Counted from the stretch's first letter, positions 23,531 through 35,455 are shown. The stretch: 64,000 bases of DNA from Riptortus pedestris (GCA_019009955.1 CM032233.1:113102501-113166500); one strand, 5' to 3'. Notes: generated from the sequence alone by a model not told the origin. Made by a program: numbers and translations.

Positions 23531-24074
23531 AAGTCCGTCACACAGGGGCTGCGTAAACTAAGCAGATTTCCCATGTGAAGTTTTACAGTAGATAAATCTG
23601 CCTAATAACAACTGTAGTAGTAAGAAAACTCTAAACCTATTCACGAGGGAAGAATAGTTACGGAATCTCGGTTAATATTCAGGATAGAGCACAAATGTAT
23701 ATAACAATATTTATAGTAAATTTAATTTGCAATAAGATTGGTTCTATACAATTTTTCGATCCGATGCATAATAACAGAGATATTTTGAATTTTCGAAAAT
23801 CCCCCACTCTAAACCCCCCCTCCCTCTGGGCCGATTTCAGCCATTAACGAACTTGATCTTTCTTTTTACATAAAACGACTAAATATCGAGTTTTGTAACG
23901 ATCAAACAAAAATTGCGACCGCTAGAGCGGTAACAGACAAATATATATATATTTGAACGGACGTCATTTTCGTCATCTACTAGGTAGGATCGATGGACAT
24001 TTGAAGAAAAACTTCGAAAATTCCGTCATGAGTACAACATCAATAGCTGATTTCCCTTAAGGGAAATCTGCTAA
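23531..24074 (+). mobile_element. HINE-like Helentron copy, full length, short form
   Basis: Near-consensus termini (GTCCGTCACACAGGGGCTGC; GGGAAATCTGCTAAAA). The (TA)n tract is only about 12 bp (23941-23952), showing that long expansion is not required. It contains a full C-rich tract at 23795-23826 and ACCGCTAGAGCGGT at 23918. Confidence 0.9.
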
Positions 24075-24153
24075 AAATCCTGGTGTGAAGTCTGTTAATA
24101 AAAGGTGTTTTGCCACATTTAACATATCTTTATGTGATGATAAATTGATTTAT

Positions 24154-24383
24154 GTGGGCTCAGGTTAGCCATGTGAGTTAATGCGTTGGCCTTAATCTCA
24201 CATGGTAAATCTAGAGTGGCGAGTTCGATTCCCCCCCTGGGCAAAGGAAACTATTTAGAGACGAAATTCATTAAATAATATCCTAAGTCCCACCCTGGCT
24301 AGGAAAGGGTGGTAACCTGTAGATAACCCGTCCCAATTAGCCAGAGTTGCCAAAAGTGGACGTTAATAAATAATAATAATAAT
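24154..24383 (+). mobile_element. tRNA-derived SINE, near full length
   Basis: The head (from GTGGGCTCAGGTTAGC) has an A-box-like segment near TGCGTTGGCCTTAATC and a clear B box in GAGTTCGATTCC at 24224. The shared body (CCCACCCTGGCTAGGAAAGG) and a (TAA)n-type tail follow. It supports RNA polymerase III-driven retroposition of the family. I cannot say which LINE supplies the machinery. Confidence 0.8.
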
Positions 24384-24721
24384 AGATTTATCATAATTTA
24401 TAATAGTGGAAGGAGTTCCTAAAAAGTATACATTGTGAGGTTGATGTATGATGATAAAAATCAAGGAAGTAAGCCGCCTTTATCAGATCTCCCGTAAGGA
24501 AATTGAGCTATTCAGTTTCTTCTCATGGCTCGATTTTCGGAAAATGTCTTCACACTTCACTCTATCACTACCAGACGAAAAGCACAGGTTGCTCAGATTT
24601 GTGGTTATATATTTATCTGTTAACGCTCAAATAGCCACAATTATTATTTTACTATCCTTTAACAACCCGTTGTATTATCCATGTAAAGATCGAATTCGTA
24701 AAGTACTAGGTGTCGAGATTT

Positions 24722-24818
24722 AAAAAAAAATGTCTGTCACGTGGCGTGCGTTAACTAAGCAAATTTCCCACGTGCGTCACGTATTCGCATTAATCTCAAA
24801 AAGTAAATGGGTCAAGAA
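24722..24818 (+). mobile_element. HINE-like 5' end, cut by the next copy
   Basis: TGTCTGTCACGTGGCGTGCG and AAGCAAATTTCCCACGTGCG mark the 5' end of a copy like that at 4812. It stops after about 95 bp exactly where another 5' end begins. Its remainder may be the pieces at 26630-26668 and after 27332. Confidence 0.7.
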
Positions 24819-26443
24819 AATTCCGTCACGTGGGGGTTGCGTAAACTAAGCAGATTTCCCACGTGAAGTATTACAATAGAGAAATTTCACGAGAGCCAAA
24901 CAGTTACGAAAACGGCCGAGCTAGCTTTTGGCGGGAAACTCACTTTCGTCCGTTACCCGCCCACATTTAATACAAATGCAAATATCTTGGTTAATATTCA
25001 AGATAGAGAATAAATGTATATAACAATATTTATAGTAAATTTAATTTGCAATAAGATTGATTCTATACAATTTTTCGATCCGACGTATAGTAACGGAAAT
25101 ATCAAGTTTGGTAACGATTAAACAATAATTGCGACCACTAGAGCGACAACAGACAAATCTATATATATATATATATAAAATTGTAACCTCTGTCTGTACA
25201 TTGATTTTTTTCGCGAAATTTCACGATAACTTTTCGTTTCACATGTCATAGACACCATAACTGCATTTTGTTTCTTTGGTGTCTGTTTGTTTGTTTGTTT
25301 GTTTGTTTGTTACCTTTTCACGCATAAACGGCTGAACCGAATTTTATGAAACTTGGTATGTATATTACTACTAGCCCAACTTAGACTTTAGGCTATATTA
25401 ATATTCTCTAAGACAAACAGGAGTGGGGGTTATAAGGGAGGCCTGAAATTAAAAATAGCGATATTTCGTTTTCTATTGCTTTTTCAGCAAATATGCATAT
25501 AACAAAAGTTGTTTATTTTGTAATTTAGAGTAACTTTTGTTATATGCACTTTTGCCGTATACGGAAGTATAAATGCGTTATACGCTAAAAACTATAGCGG
25601 GAGTCCACAATTTTAATTGGCACAAAAGACTCAACCGAACTAAACCAAACACGGTATATGAATTAGTACTAACGCCTTCCTTATAATAAGCCATACTAAC
25701 ATTTCTAGCGACGGGCAGGAGTGGGGGTTATAAGGGAGGCCTGAAATTAAAAATAGCGATATTTCGTTTCCTATTGCTTTTTCAGCAAATATGCACATAA
25801 CAAAAGTTGTTCATTTTGTTATTTAGAGTAACTTTTGTTATATGCACTTTTACTGAATACGGAAGTGTAAATGAGTTATACGCTAAAAACTGTAGCGGGA
25901 GTCCATAATTTTCTTTGGCACAAATGACTCAACCGAACTAAACCAAACTTGGTATGTGAATTAGCACTAACGCCTTCCTTATAATAAGCCATACTAACAT
26001 TTCTAGGGACGGGCAGGAGTGGGGGTTATAAGGGAGGCCTGAAATTAATAATAATGATTTCCTATTGGGGTTTCGGCAAATATGCACATAACAAAAGTTG
26101 TTTACTTTGTTATTTAGAGAAATTTGCTCAACACTTCTTTTTAATATGAACTACCAGGTACCTCACCTGAAAAAATTAATTCAAATGTATGTCAATATTT
26201 TCTCCTTAATAATTCAAATCTATGCATAATGCACAGGAGACGAAAAATATGACAATATGCAGGACAGTGAAGTCTTACATAAAAAAATAATTTTATTATT
26301 AACAAATGCCAACAACGGGAATGAACCATAAACACTGGAACGGGTAAATGTCTAAATATTGTGCAAAGTAAAGCCTTGCCAAAAATATACCATCACCATT
26401 CAGACTCAAATGAATTCCCGAGCGAAGCCGGGTATCTGAGCTA

Positions 26444-26502
<59 letters not shown>

Positions 26503-26629
26503 CAGTTTTGAACGACCCTCATTTTCGTCATCTCCTAGGTAGGATCGATGGACATTTGAAGAAAAATTTCGAAAATCGCGTCATGAGTACAATCTCAATA
26601 GCTGATTTCCCTTAAGGGAAATCTGCTAA
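24819..26629 (+). mobile_element. HINE-like copy hosting a complete Helitron
   Basis: The 5' end is at 24821 (TTCCGTCACGTGGGGG) and the 3' end CTGCTAAAA at 26624. The body has lost the C-rich tract: the sequence jumps from AACGGAAATATC to AAGTTTGGTAACG at about 25100. The family's ACAGACAAA | TATATA junction is split at 25157/26445 by a Helitron. Confidence 0.85.
25158..26444 (+). mobile_element. non-autonomous Helitron, complete
   Basis: It starts TCTATATATATA and ends in CTAG preceded by a CCCG...CGGG stem-loop 8 bases upstream (26417-26432). It lies between an A (25157) and a T (26445) with no target duplication. These are the hallmarks of canonical Helitrons. At 1287 bp it has no Rep/helicase frame. 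Inside are three direct repeats spaced about 288-298 bp, each carrying GGAGTGGGGGTTATAAGGGA (25429, 25717, 26015). Confidence 0.85.
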
Positions 26630-26668
26630 AAATGCGAATACCTCCGTTAATAAACAACATAATGAAAA

Positions 26669-27116
26669 AAGTCCGTTTCGCAGTGGCTGCGTAAACTAAG
26701 CAGATTTCCCACGTGAAGTTATACAATAGAGAAATCTCCATAGGAGAGCCGAACGGTTACGGCAAAGGGCCGAACTAGCTTTTCGCGGGAAATTCAAAAA
26801 TCCGGCATCGCCCCAAATTTCATAAAAATGCAAATATCTCGGTTAATATTCAAGATGGGGAATAAATGTATATAAACATATTTATAGTAAATTTAATTTG
26901 CAATAAGATTGATTCTGTACATTTTTTTGATCCGACTTAAAGTAACGGAGATATTTCGATTTTTCGAAAATCCTCCCCTTTAAACCCCCCTCTCCCACTG
27001 GTCCGATTTCAGCCGTTAACGAACTTGATCTTTCTTTTTACATAAAACGACTAAATATCGAGTTTGGTAAAGATCAAACAATAATTGCGACCGCTAGAGC
27101 GGTAACAGACAAATAT

Positions 27117-27207
<91 letters not shown>

Positions 27208-27331
27208 TTTTGACCGGACCTCATTTTCGTCATCTCCTGGGTAGGATCGCTGGACATTTGAAGAAAAATTTCGAAAATCGCATCATGAGTACAACCTCAA
27301 TAGCTGATTTCCCTTAAGGGAAATCTGCTTA
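26669..27331 (+). mobile_element. HINE-like Helentron copy, full length, nested
   Basis: The 5' end GTCCGTTTCGCAGTGGCTGC is at 26671 and the terminal GGGAAATCTGCTTA at 27318. It contains the C-rich tract (26975-27000), ACCGCTAGAGCGGT, (GATA)n at 27118-27155 and (TA)n to 27204. It is flanked on both sides by other family sequence, so it sits inside an older copy. Confidence 0.85.
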
Positions 27332-27557
27332 CAGGTACAGGACAACATTTATAGAAAATTCCATTTTCAATAAGATTGGATCTATACAATATTTCAATTC
27401 GACGCATAATAAGGATGATATTTTTCGAAATGTCCCCCTCTAAACCCCCCCCCCGGGGGATTTGAACCCTTAAAGAAGTTGATCTGCAGATTCACATAAA
27501 TCGTTTAAATATCGAGTTTTGGTTTTGTTCTGAAAAAAATTGTGACCGCTAGAGCAT

Positions 27558-27650
<93 letters not shown>
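27332..27650 (+). mobile_element. HINE-like body fragment
   Basis: It resumes mid-body (AACATTTATAGAAAATTCC), passes an extended C-run (27440-27452) and GACCGCTAGAGCATTAAC, and ends in (CA)n/(TA)n at 27561-27648. The open frame over this tract encodes only dipeptide repeats. Confidence 0.7.
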
Positions 27651-28868
27651 AGACTGGTTCCATATAATAACCCTTGCGATAATAAGGGAGATATTATGCA
27701 TTTTCGTAGTCCCCACTCTAAAACCCCCTCCGATTTCAGCCATTAACCAATATGATCTTTAGTGTTGAATGAAACGTATAATTGCCGAGTATGGTATAAC
27801 TGAAATACACAATTTGCTTGCTTCATTACTTGCACAATTTGTACTTGATGACTTAATAACTCAAAGTATCTGCATGTATGTCACACAGTAAAAGTTCACT
27901 GAAAAAATATTATCATATAAATGTTTTAGAGTCAAGACCGGATAATTTTAATTGACGACGGCATGATACTACGTATCTACAGGTTTCTCACACAGGAGAA
28001 GTTTAATGACTACAATATTTGGTATTTAAACTTCCAATAAAGTGGTTCATGAAACAACAGCTTATTATTTATATAACACGATTAGGAGTGGGGGGGGGGG
28101 GGTAACAGTAGGCAACAAACTAAAAAAATGCAAATATCTTAATATTATAGTAATATTCAAAATAGAGAAATATTTATTAAAAATAACATTTGTCTACAAA
28201 AAAAAGTCGTAATGAGATTGACTCTATTCAATTTTCTGATCTGGTGTTTTAATAATGGAGACTTTTCGAAACTCCCTTCACCCTTCTAATACGCACGCCA
28301 CTGGTTGGATTTCAGCCATTAACGAACTTTATCTTTAGATTTACATAAAATTTTTAATATCGAGTTTGGTAACCAAAAAATAAAAAAAGTCCGTCTCGCA
28401 GGGGATGCGTAAACTAAGCAGATTTTCCAAGTGAAGTTTTACAATAGAGAAATCTGCCTAATAACAACTGTAGTAATAAGAAACCTCTAAACCTATTCAC
28501 GAGGGACGAATAGTTACGGAAATGGCTACCAGAGCTCTTGGCGGTAAGTCCGAACATAGCCGACTCCTGCCGACCACACACACAATACGAATGCAAATAT
28601 ATCGGTTAATATTCAAGGTACAGAATAAATGTATAGAACAATATTTATAGTAAATATAATTTGCAATACGATTGTAGCTATACCATTTTTCGATCCGACG
28701 CATAATAACGGAGATATTTTGAATTTTCAAAAATCCCCCTCTAAACCCCCCCCTCCCACTGGTCCGATTTCAGCCAATAACGAACTTGATCTTCCTTTTT
28801 ACATAAAACGATTAAATTCCGAGTTTGGTAACGATCGAACAAAAATTGCGACCGCTAGAGCGTTAACA

Positions 28869-28943
<75 letters not shown>

Positions 28944-29260
28944 GTATATATATATAATTTTGAACGGACCTCATTTTCGTCATCTCCTAGGTAGGATCGA
29001 TGGACATTAGAAGAAATTTTTCGAAAGTCGCATCATGAGTACGACCTCAATAGCTGATTTCCCTTAAGGGAAATCTGCTAAAATTGCGTCCGCTAAAGCA
29101 TCAGGAATCGCATATATAAATATATATATTAAGTTTCGAATGGACCTCATTTTCGTCACCTCCTAGGTAGAGTCGATGGACATTTGAAGACATTTTTTTC
29201 GAAAATCTTTTCATGGAAAAAACCTGAATAGGCTGATTTCCCTGAACGGAAACCTACTAA
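27651..29260 (+). mobile_element. HINE-like copy, double-module form, hosting another copy
   Basis: Module 1 runs from 27651 and module 2 from about 28120 to 28386, ending in GAGTTTGGTAACC. The outer copy resumes at 29083 (AATTGCGTCCGCTAAAGCAT) and ends with a decayed palindrome and CTACTAAAA near 29262. A G-run of 12 lies at 28091. The intervening 28389-29082 is an inserted younger copy. Confidence 0.75.
28389..29082 (+). mobile_element. HINE-like Helentron copy, full length, nested
   Basis: Complete and near-consensus. GTCCGTCTCGCAGGGGATGC opens it and GGGAAATCTGCTAAAA closes it. It has an 11-bp family segment GCCGACTCCTGCCGACCACA, the C-rich tract and a mixed (TA)n/(CA)n/(TA)n microsatellite at 28872-28957. 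The 121-codon open frame across it is discussed under rejected items. Confidence 0.9.
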
Positions 29261-29624
29261 AAGGGCCAAAGGATAATATCTAATAGAGTTCTTTTCGGAG
29301 AATTGTATACAACCTCGGTTATGTAATTTCCTGCAAGTGCTATTTTATACATTCTTCTCTGGCTGAATATTAAATGATTTTTATTTTTTTGTTGTTGCAT
29401 ATTTACGTTTTCAGCATTTATTAAATCTCCGCTCTTGCTCATAGGGTTTTCACTTAGAGGTATTATATCACTCAGTATCTATGACGTTGTGTGAAGATGA
29501 CGCCATATGGATTTATGCCTGGAAATTCTGCTTAGTTGGCCAAGCCTGTATTTGATTGCCAAGGATATCATTGCATTATCGTTTTGGTAGTTGTTAAGAA
29601 GAGCACAAAAAACTGTGTTGTTCC
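29261..29624. other. no gene recognised
   Basis: Unassigned spacer between family copies. Confidence 0.45.
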
Positions 29625-29629
29625 CTGCA

Positions 29630-31058
29630 GTAGTAGCAGGGGCTGCGTTAACTAATCAGATTTCCTAAGAGCTGGAATGACACACTGTCAATTAATTCTC
29701 ACCATGTATTTTCTACATGAAAATAAAAAGTCCGTCACGCAGGGGCTTCGTAAACTAAGCAGATTTCCCACGTGATGTTTTACAATAGAGAAATCTGCCT
29801 AATAATAAGAGTAGTAGTAAGGAATCTCTAGACCTATTCACGAGAGACGAAAAGTTACCGAACCGGCCGCACTAGCTCTCCGCGGAAAGCCCCGAACTTA
29901 GCTGACTCCTGCCGACCACACACACAATACAGATGCAAATATCTCAGTTAATATTCAAGATAAAGAATAAATGTTTAGAACAATATTTATAGTAAATTTT
30001 ATTTTCAATAAGATTGATTCTATACTGTTTTTCGGTCCGACACATAATAACGGAGGTATTTCGAATTTTCAAAAATCCTCCCTCTAAACTCCTCCCCCTC
30101 CCACTGGTCCGATTTCAGCCATTAACGAACTTGATCTTTCTTTTTACATAAAACGCTTAAATATCAAGTTTGGTAACGATCAAACAAAAATTGCGACCGC
30201 TAGAGCGTTAACAGGCATATATATATATATAGATTTGAACGGACCTCATTTCCGTCATCTCCTGGGTAGGATCGATGGACATTTGAGGAAATTGTTCAAA
30301 ACTCGCGTCTTGAGTACGCCAACAGCTGATTTCCCTTAAAGCAAATTTGCTAAAATCCCATGAATAGAAAGTCAAGGCTTACTGAAGCCCGTATACTAGA
30401 AAGTACGTCAACTCGCTTAATATATCTGCTACGGCATAATATATAGAACAACAATTATAGAGTACCAATACTTCAACAAGATTGGTCCTTAAGTATTTTT
30501 CGATACAATTCATAAAAACGGAGATGTTGACCATTTTTGAATTCTTTCTTCTATCCCCCGACCTCCCCCAATTCCAGCAATTGTCCATTGAGCTATTATC
30601 CAGTGACTATGAACTTTAGAGTGGAATGAAAAGGTTAACTATCGAGTATGCTATAGATGTAATACATATTTTCGAGTTAAGAAAGTTAAATCTTAAATTA
30701 TGACGTCAGACACAATGTATTTGCATGTACCTCACACAGTAAAAGTTCAATCAAAAGAATGTTTGATATTTAAGCTGCCAATAATATAATATTCATGAGA
30801 TAACAGCTTATTGTTATTATGACATGAACAGGAGAGGGCTGAGTACTGAAGGCTGAAAACTAGAAGGGTGCAAATATCTCGGTTAATATTCATGATAGAT
30901 AAAATATGTATATAACGATATTTATAGGCAATTCCCGCACTCTCTGTGGGATTTCAGACGTTCAAGAATTTGATCTTCACTTTCACATGAAACGCTAACA
31001 TTGTGTATCGAGTTTAGTAACAATAAAGCAAAAACTACCGTCGCTATAGCGGTAACGG

Positions 31059-31104
<46 letters not shown>

Positions 31105-31160
31105 GAACGGACTCCATTTTAGTCTTTCCTAGGTAGGATTTCTTAGGGGACATCTGCTAA
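29630..31160 (+). mobile_element. HINE-like copy, double-module form, split by an insertion
   Basis: An old 5' end (GGGGCTGCGTTAACTAATCA) lies at 29639. The body is interrupted after TTTTCTACATGAAAAT and resumes at 30356 (CCATGAATAGAAAGTCAAGG). It then carries both modules, (TA)n at 31064-31098 and a decayed terminus ACATCTGCTAAAAG. An extra loss has removed most of the final block. Confidence 0.75.
29728..30353 (+). mobile_element. HINE-like Helentron copy, full length, nested
   Basis: GTCCGTCACGCAGGGGCTTC to GCAAATTTGCTAAAA. The C-rich tract at 30076-30110 and a (TA)n tract of about 20 bp are present. It is inserted in the double-module copy above, so it post-dates it. Confidence 0.9.
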
Positions 31161-31647
31161 AAGCAGTTCTTCTAAAGAAACTTTTGGAAAGGGCAGGAGA
31201 CACGAATAGCCAAGGAAACATGAAAAAGGCGAAACAATGAATTTCGCAATAGTTACTTTATTTGAAGTTAATATGTTCTACTTAATGTATTAACAGCTAA
31301 CGAGTAAATTTTAAATAGTCATATGTTTAATCCATTCAACTCTGAAAACATTTTTTTTTTTCATTAGTACACACTATTACAAGAATGAAAAACAGGTGTG
31401 TGAACAAACTTATGAAGTTTATACTTTTTTTTTGTTGAGCCCTTTATGTGAAATAAATTCATAATTCATAATAAAACAAAAATATAGAATGCATGAAAAA
31501 TAATTTAAATATTTTGACTAGTTACGTTTTAGTAACATTTCGCATTTTTAAATCAACGATACGCTCCTTGAAAATGCACAAATTAGCTCATACGTTTTCA
31601 CTTCATAAATCCTCATATTTTATTTATAGTTCATATTTTATCTGAAA

Positions 31648-31698
<51 letters not shown>

Positions 31699-32047
31699 CA
31701 GAAATGTAAATTTGTTAAATTCTCATAAATAAATAATTTAAAAGGGGGAGCGCAATGGGAGTGAATGTGCTTGGCAGGTGACCAGTCATTTCTTGTAATA
31801 ATTAAAACTGCTTCCTTAAAATATTATACGTTGTCCTTTAGACCACTTTTGGGGAAAGAAACTTTTATTCTTACGTGGTTTGAAACGCAGAATACTATCC
31901 ATGGTTAAAAATTATATGAAATAATTGCATAATCTTTGTTGCTTAAAAACATCTTTTCATAATCCCCTAAGTAAAATGCATTAATAGAAAGCTCTCGTTT
32001 AGTACTTGTTTCAAATTTCAGCATTTGAATTTTAAATTCACATAGTT

Positions 32048-32108
<61 letters not shown>

Positions 32109-34067
32109 GAAATAGACAATTTTCCCTCTCACCCCTCTACACTTTCTCCTGTTTGCTATGTTTATTATGAAACAGCTACTTTTTTCATTATGTATACATG
32201 GTTTTTGTCCAATTATTTTGAATATCTGATAAAACCATTTAACTTGGGTCAAGCCTTGATGCTTTCTGTATATCTCACTTTTTTTATATTTAAACTAAGT
32301 TGTAGTACGTTAAATATACATGAATCTATTACTTTGTAAGTTGATTTTATTTATATGAAATTTCAGCTAACGGAGTTTATCGCGAGGACCGCAATATATC
32401 AAGGTGGAGGAACCCTTGTTCGTCTCTTTTGCATTTTTCAATTTCTTTTAATAACCCATTTCAAGGCATTGCGGATCAAACGCCACCATTTTCTCCGTGC
32501 ATTTAACTAAATGTAGAAAAACAAGTATTAATAAATATAAAAGCATAGTCACTATGAAATATATTATTTTCAAATAACCAAGTAATGAAATCATGCAAAG
32601 AATTATAACATTCTTCAGAATGGTGATTTTCATTCGGCCTTGATGTGATAAAGGTTTTAAATATATTATGGACGGAGTTCCATTTGCATATTTCCCTCCT
32701 AATAGTTTTTAAAATAATTCCTTTTTCCTGTTCCAATTTGTTGATTAGTCATGTGCATCTATTGTAAAAGCCATAATTATTAAAATATCAAAAAATAGGA
32801 AAAATACAAAATATGGACAGGAAGGAGTATGAGAAAAATAGCTATAAAAATTTTCCAAAATTTACTAAAATCTAAATATTCAGTTACATGCTCACAAATA
32901 CTTAAAAGTTTTACAATCTTCATCACCAAGCCAAAGATAATTTTAGTATTTCAACTACAGTATTATTATGTAAAATATATAATAGTTTTTAAGGAGACTA
33001 ATTTATCTTCTTGAATGTTGGTATTAATTAACACACCCGCAGATGAGTGAAATTCTGTTGAATAATAATTTGAATTGCAACGTCAATAGCCGATTCTCTG
33101 TATGACTTTTTTCTTTGATAACTATTGATAAAACTGATAAAACGTCTCCTTAATATTCTCCACCAGTTGTTGGTATCTCTTCAGATGAAGCCTCTATCAG
33201 GACAAGCAACTCTAATTCATCTAGTCTATTTTGCTTCAACAAATTGACTGCTATACAATATACTGTATGCAAACTTACATGTCTAAATCATTGCAGCTAC
33301 ATTCCATGCTGCTCCCTCTCTTCTCAAAACATAATATTATATCTGTTTATATTTTGATTAATGAATGAATCCTGTTAATATGGTTTGCAATGTGTGTCAA
33401 CCCAAATTTTGCTCTTGACAAGGCTCTTGACTCAAGGGTGTGTATATATCTTTTAAGGTCTGAAATAGAATTAATTTTCATAATAATAAGAGGTAAATAT
33501 ATTTTGATTGGATACGAAAACACAAGCATAAAATGAGCAAGTGACGTACATACCGGTAGTGTGATGAAGATCGCCCAATTCCTCATGAACTCCAGGAAGA
33601 AGGAAAAATACTCTCCATGTTCTAAAATACATTTCATGGTGAATTTCATCAACATTAGTTGTTCACAAAATTGTTTCATGACTGGAGTGTTATACGATAT
33701 CTCTTAATACTGTGAAATATTGAACACTTCAGCCGTTGATTATACAGCCGACTGACAACATGATGTTTTAAAGATTTGTAAATGAAAAATGTAGTTGACC
33801 AGCTAAAACTTGAATAACGGATATCATCGTTGAGCAATGCTCTTTTTTTATAACGGAATGTCACTAAGCTGAAAGAAGAAAGTAAACTAGAAACATCCTT
33901 TCGATGCCTGTCAATTCTTACAATCCACATCTCTAGGGGACAATGTATATTACATGGTATTCCTTTAAATAGGTCAAGGGCCATTTGCTAAAAAGATAAA
34001 AACTGATTGTGAAAATATGACCTATTTAACTTCAGTTATCGAATCGATGGCGGAAGGTTGACAACAA
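31161..34067. other. no gene recognised; two microsatellites
   Basis: Contains (CA)n/(TA)n at 31654-31698 and a (TA)n tract at 32050-32105. The latter is the one long TA tract I could not tie to a family copy. Several open frames of 60-115 codons occur on both strands (e.g. 33347-33679 and 33676-33984 minus). None shows a domain I recognise. Confidence 0.45.
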
Positions 34068-34101
34068 CGAAATACCTCAAATGATTATTAATACCGCCTT
34101 T

Positions 34102-34142
34102 ATTTCTCGACTAGTTTGGCGTCCAATTGACGCCTCATCAGG
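34102..34142 (-). ncRNA. hammerhead-like motif, left end of Penelope-like relic
   Basis: On the minus strand CTGATGA (34141-34135) is followed by a perfect 6-bp stem II (GGCGTC/GACGCC, loop AATTG; 34134-34118). Next come AAA where the core expects GAAA, then CTAGTCGAG. One core G is missing, so activity is doubtful. Confidence 0.55.
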
Positions 34143-34439
34143 TGAAAATATAATGCGAAGAGGGAACGAAAATAACGGCTACATCATTATATAGGTCTTT
34201 GCACTAACGGCGCAGGTCAGAGAATGACTTAAAGTTTGGAGGGTCAAGTGAGCTGATTTTGATCGATAGGTCACGAAATTAAAAATATCGATTATCCCTA
34301 ATGAAGTGTAGTCCACACGTTTTATTTTGCATACATTATATTTAGTATCTGTTGATTTGAATTTAACATTTATATTACTAAAGCCATTTTTCACTCTCTT
34401 ATATATTAAAAAAAAAATAAACTGTATGATTTGCAATAA

Positions 34440-34658
34440 ATGTTATATATAGGGGAATCATCAAAATTACTTAAAAGAAGAATCAGACAACAGGTGATAA
34501 ACGTTGATAACAAGGACAATAAAATATCCCTAGCCAAACACACGATTAAATATACCCATAACTTTGGTTTTAAAAACGTAAGTATACTAGAAAAAGAAAT
34601 AAATATTAATAAAATAGAATATGAACATTATAAAAAATACAAAAAAGTTTATCAATAG
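34440..34658 (+). pseudogene. GIY-YIG endonuclease remnant, Penelope-like
   Basis: The frame begins at the YIG half of the motif (LYIGESSKLLKRRIRQQ), followed by SLAKHTIKYTHNFGFKNVSI and LEKEIN. This is the usual order of YIG, basic helix, A-K-H-x-x-x-x-x-H and IL-x-x-E in Penelope-like endonucleases. Just upstream, in another frame, CMICNKCYI supplies the Cys-rich linker and first half. A two-base difference within TATATA breaks the frame there. The upstream RT core is absent. The family's nuclease nicks DNA to prime reverse transcription, but this copy cannot. Confidence 0.75.
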
Positions 34659-34724
34659 GAATACACAGATTAAACATGTGAATTTCGTATATATTTTAAT
34701 TTATTAAAAACTCTATAGTAATGG

Positions 34725-35455
34725 TTTTTCAATTGAAGGGTTGCTAACAAAAACCCCACTAGTCAAAAAAACTGAAAAATGAGTTCAAGGAGCCATTATG
34801 TAGTGTACACATATACTGACACAAACGAAGTCGTCGAAAATACCTCTCGTCGGACTATTTCGGGAGTTAGAAATACGGCAATTCCGCAAAACACCCACTA
34901 GTCAGGAACACTTCGACTAAGGGCAACTTTCTGACTACCTGGAACATGCTGCAAGCAAGGAGATTTACAGGAGACTGTGGGCCCCAGCTGCAGTAGCCGA
35001 CTCGTCTTGTCTTGAGTACGATGACAATAGTGATGGATGTGAAGAATGATTTTTCCAAGGTTATTGTACACGTTATTCAACATTTTGCATCATAATGTTT
35101 CTTAAATTGTTCATTTTTCTTGTTACAATTATTAAATCAAATAAACATGCCGAATTCTATTTCCTCTACCTGATCATGTAGTCTATATGATATTTTACTT
35201 TCAGGTTTTTGTTGAATTCCGCCAAAAACCCCATTAGTCCAGAACATTCTTTTTCCCCATTGAAAGAGGGTGTATTTGGTCATCTGTAAATTACTATATA
35301 TAATATTCCTGATCCCCAAGGAGTTTATTAAAAAAATATAAAAATTTTACTCCCTCGCGGAATGAAGATAAACTTTTTTTTTTTTTAATTTAGCAAAAAA
35401 TTGTTGTTGTTTTTTTATTAGTGGGGTTTTTGCTAGCAACCTTTCAATTATAAAT
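34725..35455. mobile_element. non-autonomous TIR element nested in the Penelope-like relic
   Basis: Terminal inverted repeats of about 30 bp: left AATTGAAGGGTTGCTAACAA at 34728 continuing AAACCCCACTAGTC, with its inverse complement (GTGGGGTTTTTGCTAGCAAC) at 35424. A clean target duplication is not obvious. The motif CAAAAACCCCACTAGT also recurs inside, at 34887 and 35223, in direct orientation. The superfamily is unresolved. Confidence 0.6.

Noticed and set aside
27549..27743. Frames rich in Tyr-Ile, Thr-His, Cys-Val or Leu-Ser dipeptides (also 13997, 16965, 32046, 62831, 63780, 63803).
   Set aside because: These are translations of (TA)n, (CA)n, (TG)n and (GA)n microsatellites, not genes.
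28629..28994. Open frame of about 120 codons spanning a Helentron-like copy; the same protein-like sequence (PPTGPISA-NELDLSFYIKRLN) is open in other copies (44341-44688, 47799-48044).
   Set aside because: It follows from near-identical DNA of recent copies. It ends in dipeptide repeats from the TA tract and is broken in most copies. A codon-position substitution test would settle it.
33347..33984. Two consecutive minus-strand frames of 110 and 102 codons that could be exons of a host gene.
   Set aside because: No recognisable domain, no convincing splice-site pairing, and length compatible with chance in AT-rich DNA.
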